From NCBI RefSeq assembly GCF_023707985.1, contig NZ_BRCF01000001.1, forward strand, positions 245,967 to 309,966: a DNA stretch of 64,000 nt, read 5' to 3'. The position numbers were made by a program, and so were the translations under genes. This document shows positions 63,435 through 64,000 of the stretch, piece by piece. The stretch is from Sporosarcina sp. NCCP-2716 (GTDB lineage: Bacteria; Bacillota; Bacilli; Bacillales_A; Planococcaceae). Every line of letters begins with the position of its first letter. Position 1 is the first letter of the stretch. The notes beneath the pieces were generated by a model, which worked only from the letters and a program-made list of their open reading frames with translations, was not told where the DNA came from and searched no databases.

Positions 63435-64000
63435 ATGAAGAAAAAGATCAGCCTGCTGGGAGCGACCGGTTCGATCGGTCTCCAGACAGTGGACGTCATC
63501 GGCGCCCATCCTGAACAGTTCGAGCTCACTGCGCTCTCAGCCGGACGCAATATCGGGAAAGTACGGGAAATCGCGGCGGCCTTCAGACCGCCGCTCATTT
63601 CGGTCATGGAAAAGAGTGACGCGGACACACTGCGTGCGGAATTCCCTGATATTACATTCGTCCATGGCGCAGAAGGTCTGGAAGAGGTTGCGGCCGGTTC
63701 GGGTGCTGATATCCTGCTGAACTCGGTGATCGGCAGTGTCGGCCTCAAGCCGACGCTCTCAGCAATCCGCGAAGGCATCGCCATCGCCATCGCCAACAAG
63801 GAAACGCTCGTTGCCGCGGGTGACGTCGTCATGGCGGAGGCGAGGAAGCGCAATGTGCCGATCCTGCCGGTGGACAGTGAACACTCCGCGCTGTTCCAGG
63901 CATTGAACGGGGAACAGCCGAAGTCGATCGAGCGGCTCATCCTGACCGCATCGGGCGGCAGCTTCCGCGACCTGACACGGGACCAGCTGCAGGGTGTGAC
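63435..64000 (+). CDS. dxr: 1-deoxy-D-xylulose 5-phosphate reductoisomerase (5' part)
   Basis: Dxr makes methylerythritol phosphate, the committed step of the non-mevalonate isoprenoid pathway that feeds UppS. About 188 codons are in the window and the gene runs off the right edge. The NADPH motif LLGATGSIGLQT lies at residues 7-18, IANKETLVAAG near 119 and the metal-site motif PVDSEHSALFQ near 146. ATG 63435 follows AAAGGGATG. It continues the uppS-cdsA unit. Confidence 0.95.
   Translation, partial: MKKKISLLGATGSIGLQTVDVIGAHPEQFELTALSAGRNIGKVREIAAAFRPPLISVMEKSDADTLRAEFPDITFVHGAEGLEEVAAGSGADILLNSVIGSVGLKPTLSAIREGIAIAIANKETLVAAGDVVMAEARKRNVPILPVDSEHSALFQALNGEQPKSIERLILTASGGSFRDLTRDQLQGV

Noticed and set aside
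1..64000. Prophage, insertion sequence, toxin-antitoxin or defence system
   Set aside because: No transposase, integrase other than XerC, capsid, nuclease or similar gene was found; all supported genes belong to the conserved core or flagellar cluster.

Overview
The window is a high-GC (high fifties percent by eye) stretch of a Bacillales chromosome. Gene order matches the Bacillus subtilis core segment recG-fapR through codY, the whole fla/che operon, then rpsB-tsf-pyrH-frr-uppS-cdsA-dxr. The protein sequences look like Planococcaceae; a Bhargavaea-like genus is a guess from GC only. Every confident gene is on the + strand. I see no prophage, insertion sequence, CRISPR array, tRNA or rRNA.

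Layout. (1) 1-5965: end of recG, then the fatty-acid/phospholipid operon fapR-plsX-fabD-fabG-acpP with a FapR operator in its promoter, then rnc. A triple tandem repeat of about 112-bp structured elements sits between fabG and acpP. (2) 5968-17197: smc-ftsY, ylxM-ffh, rpsP-khpA, rimM-trmD, rplS, signal peptidase I, rbgA, rnhB. The SRP targeting pair, chromosome condensation and ribosome maturation genes are grouped, and several units have a recognisable promoter or terminator. (3) 17194-30165: ylqG-ylqH (FliK-like and FlhB-C-like proteins), sucCD, dprA, topA, trmFO, and xerC-hslV-hslU-codY. (4) 30515-56696: a 26-kb fla/che operon with basal body, MS ring/switch, export apparatus, hook and rod, FlhF/FlhG and chemotaxis genes. 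(5) 56697-58485: a strong terminator and then a separate promoter for sigD, a small unknown gene and a swrB-like gene. (6) 58489-64000: rpsB-tsf, pyrH-frr, uppS-cdsA-dxr (dxr runs off the end).

The genes work together as the usual Bacillales growth and motility cluster. CodY sits directly upstream of the flagellar operon, and SigD, FlhF/FlhG, SwrD and SwrB-like proteins set number, power and timing of flagella.

No new multi-gene system is visible. The most unusual signals are: the repeat array in the fatty-acid operon, whose copies show compensatory base changes in two helices; an AT-rich mosaic centre in the hook gene flgE; an all-GC hairpin between the Shine-Dalgarno and start codon of swrD; a terminator-plus-promoter that appears to separate sigD from the fla/che transcript; and an internal duplication in FlgD. 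Positions and base counts were read by hand; no searches were run.
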